This document shows, piece by piece, positions 62,702 to 64,000 of a stretch of 64,000 nucleotides of DNA (positions are counted from its first letter, which is position 1; every line of letters begins with the position of its first letter). The translations under genes and the position numbers were made by a program. The stretch covers positions 124,001 to 188,000 of the forward strand of contig NZ_AJLF01000001.1 of the NCBI RefSeq assembly GCF_000258515.1, written 5' to 3'. Origin of the DNA: Thermococcus zilligii AN1 (GTDB lineage Archaea > Methanobacteriota_B > Thermococci > Thermococcales > Thermococcaceae). The notes under the pieces are model-generated. The model did not search any database and was not told the origin of the DNA. It saw only the letters and a program-made list of their open reading frames with translations.

Positions 62702-64000
62702 GTGTCGGACTTCGGTGTACTCTCCCTGCTACCGCCGCTGGTGGCCATCATCTTAGCGGTTTGGACGAAGAGGGTGCTTTTTGCACTTTTTGCCGGTGTC
62801 TGGATCGGCGGAGTAATGGCATCGGGATGGGACATCGTCGGAGGAACGATTCAAACCTGGTCGTGGGTGGTAGGAAACGTAACCGACAGCTGGAACGCCA
62901 CAATACTGGTGTTCGACCTGCTGATAGGTGCCGGTGTTGGACTCATATACAAGTCCGGTGGCGTTCACGCGGTGGCAAGGGTACTTTCCAGAAGGGTGAA
63001 GAGCAGCAGAGGCTCCTCTGTCCTCGGCTGGCTCATGGGGGTCCTGGTCTTCTTCGATGACTACACCAACACCATCATCGTCGGAAACACGATGAGGCCA
63101 ATAACAGACAGGACGAGGGTCTCGCGCGAGATGCTCGCTTACATAGACGACTCTACCGCCGCCCCGGTTGCTGGCATAGCCCTCGTCTCCACCTGGATAG
63201 GCTACGAGCTCGGCCTCATAAAAGGGGCCTTCGTTGACCTCGGCGTAAGCACCGGTGAGTACTACGCCTGGCTCCACAGCGTTCCCTACACCTTCTACTC
63301 GATACTGGCGATAATCCTCGTCTTCATCGTCGCCTACACCCACAGGCACTTCGGTGCCATGCTCCACGCAGAGTACCGCGCCAGGACGACAGGAAAGGTT
63401 CTCCGCGACGGGGCGAAGCCGCTGATGACGACTGAAGTTGACTTAGGCCAGCCAAAAGAAGGAGGAAGCGTGTGGAACTTCGTTTTGCCTATAGCCATGC
63501 TTGTCCTCATAACCCTCGGCGGGATGTGGCACACTGGTTCAAACGCCTACCGCGACGGCTTTATCTCTGACAACCAGGACATACTCAATGTTATCGGGCT
63601 CTCGGACAGCAGCGATTCCATAATGGAAAAACTGATGGCCGGCCAGAGTGTTACCCTCGATGACGTCACGATAATTCCCTACAACGATAGCGTCAAGCAG
63701 TTCTTCTACGTTGACAGCGATTCCGCAATGAAAACCTACAACGAGTCCGTCAAGAAAGTTCTCAACGCGGCTGGAATACTCGGAGAGGAGAAGAGGAAAG
63801 AGATAATGGATCAGCTGACAAGCGGGAAGCCCTACCATCTTGGGAAGCTTACCCTCGAGGGCTACAAACCACCGAGCGCCATGGACATCCTGAGCAACTC
63901 CGACGCCGCCACAGCTCTCCTCTGGGGTTCGTTCATGATGGTTCTCACGGCCCTGATCCTCATAGCCCTCCAGAGGCAGATGACCTTTGAGGAAATTGAG
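62702..64000 (+). CDS. NhaC-type Na+/H+ antiporter, N-terminal part
   Basis: 433 codons remain open to the right edge. The protein has many transmembrane helices; features of the NhaC family are LIGAGVGLIYKSGG, VFFDDYTNTIIVGNTMRPITDR and YIDDSTAAPVAGIALVSTWIGYE, with intramembrane Asp and Asn residues. A polar loop (residues about 280-380: DNQDILNVIGLSDSSDS...) separates helix groups. GTG 62702 after GGAGGTGAAACC. It probably exports Na+ or exchanges organic acids with it. Confidence 0.88.
   Translation, partial: MSDFGVLSLLPPLVAIILAVWTKRVLFALFAGVWIGGVMASGWDIVGGTIQTWSWVVGNVTDSWNATILVFDLLIGAGVGLIYKSGGVHAVARVLSRRVKSSRGSSVLGWLMGVLVFFDDYTNTIIVGNTMRPITDRTRVSREMLAYIDDSTAAPVAGIALVSTWIGYELGLIKGAFVDLGVSTGEYYAWLHSVPYTFYSILAIILVFIVAYTHRHFGAMLHAEYRARTTGKVLRDGAKPLMTTEVDLGQPKEGGSVWNFVLPIAMLVLITLGGMWHTGSNAYRDGFISDNQDILNVIGLSDSSDSIMEKLMAGQSVTLDDVTIIPYNDSVKQFFYVDSDSAMKTYNESVKKVLNAAGILGEEKRKEIMDQLTSGKPYHLGKLTLEGYKPPSAMDILSNSDAATALLWGSFMMVLTALILIALQRQMTFEEIE

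Noticed and set aside
1-64000. CRISPR arrays, complete insertion sequences or rRNA genes
   Set aside because: No regularly spaced repeats, no transposase and no rRNA sequence were seen on either strand.

Overview
The window is chromosomal DNA of a hyperthermophilic euryarchaeon of the order Thermococcales, most likely a Thermococcus close to T. kodakarensis. Evidence: reverse gyrase, an ADP-dependent serine kinase of the SerK type, TrmBL2, archaeal ribosomal proteins (L39e, L31e, LX), aIF6, Hsp20 next to Cdc48/VCP, GGTGA/GGAGG Shine-Dalgarno sites, TTTATAAA-type archaeal promoters and CCA-encoding tRNA genes. Gene order at several places (mvk-ipk-idi2-RNase J-idsA; reverse gyrase-trmBL2) is the one I remember from T. 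kodakarensis.

Layout. 0-2.3 kb: MinD-like ATPase, a small membrane protein, rpiA, tRNA-Leu. 2.3-5 kb: a decayed zone with a frameshifted and truncated DUF89 gene, an archaeal ATPase with tandem repeats over its start, and a DUF763 gene that has lost its middle. 5-14 kb: serK, a C/D box sRNA whose D' guide matches the 5' end of 16S rRNA, DUF835, the NfeD protease/stomatin pair, pyrE, a C-terminal-only MinD-like gene, an m5U RNA methyltransferase, lrpA, a TPR-like protein and uridine phosphorylase. 14-23.4 kb: threonine synthase-like enzyme, Memo, then the isoprenoid cluster mvk-ipk-(CinA-like)-idi2-RNase J-idsA plus a membrane zincin. 23.4-25.9 kb: an AT-richer island with two secreted proteins that share a duplicated promoter-leader cassette, and a 56-residue membrane protein between them; this is the best candidate for an undescribed system (a possible secreted toxin/immunity locus). 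26-36 kb: leuS, an M24 peptidase, two tRNAs, LSm, MobB-like, Cdc48, Hsp20. 36-40.6 kb: MBL-fold enzyme, an ABC exporter pair in which BOTH genes carry a one-base frameshift, and methylmalonyl-CoA mutase.

40.6-49 kb: L39e-L31e-aIF6-LX, then SWIM protein-reverse gyrase (with a 488-residue intein)-TrmBL2, i.e. ribosome and chromatin/topology functions. 49-56 kb: an arginase-like operon, a PRC-barrel protein, a two-domain NTPase, a secreted lipoprotein nuclease, gdhA, tRNA-Thr, a Tfx regulator and LrgAB. 56-64 kb: DUF2139, a 101-residue protein, a radical SAM enzyme of the tetraether lipid synthase (Tes) type interrupted by a 450-residue intein placed inside its CxxxCxxC cluster motif, family 4 uracil-DNA glycosylase, and an NhaC-type antiporter cut by the right edge.

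Functional links: the mevalonate-branch genes make prenyl diphosphates for ether lipids and the Tes-like enzyme would join the phytanyl chains into membrane-spanning tetraethers. Two catalytic centres in the window (topoisomerase tyrosine of reverse gyrase, FeS motif of the Tes-like enzyme) are split by inteins and so depend on protein splicing.
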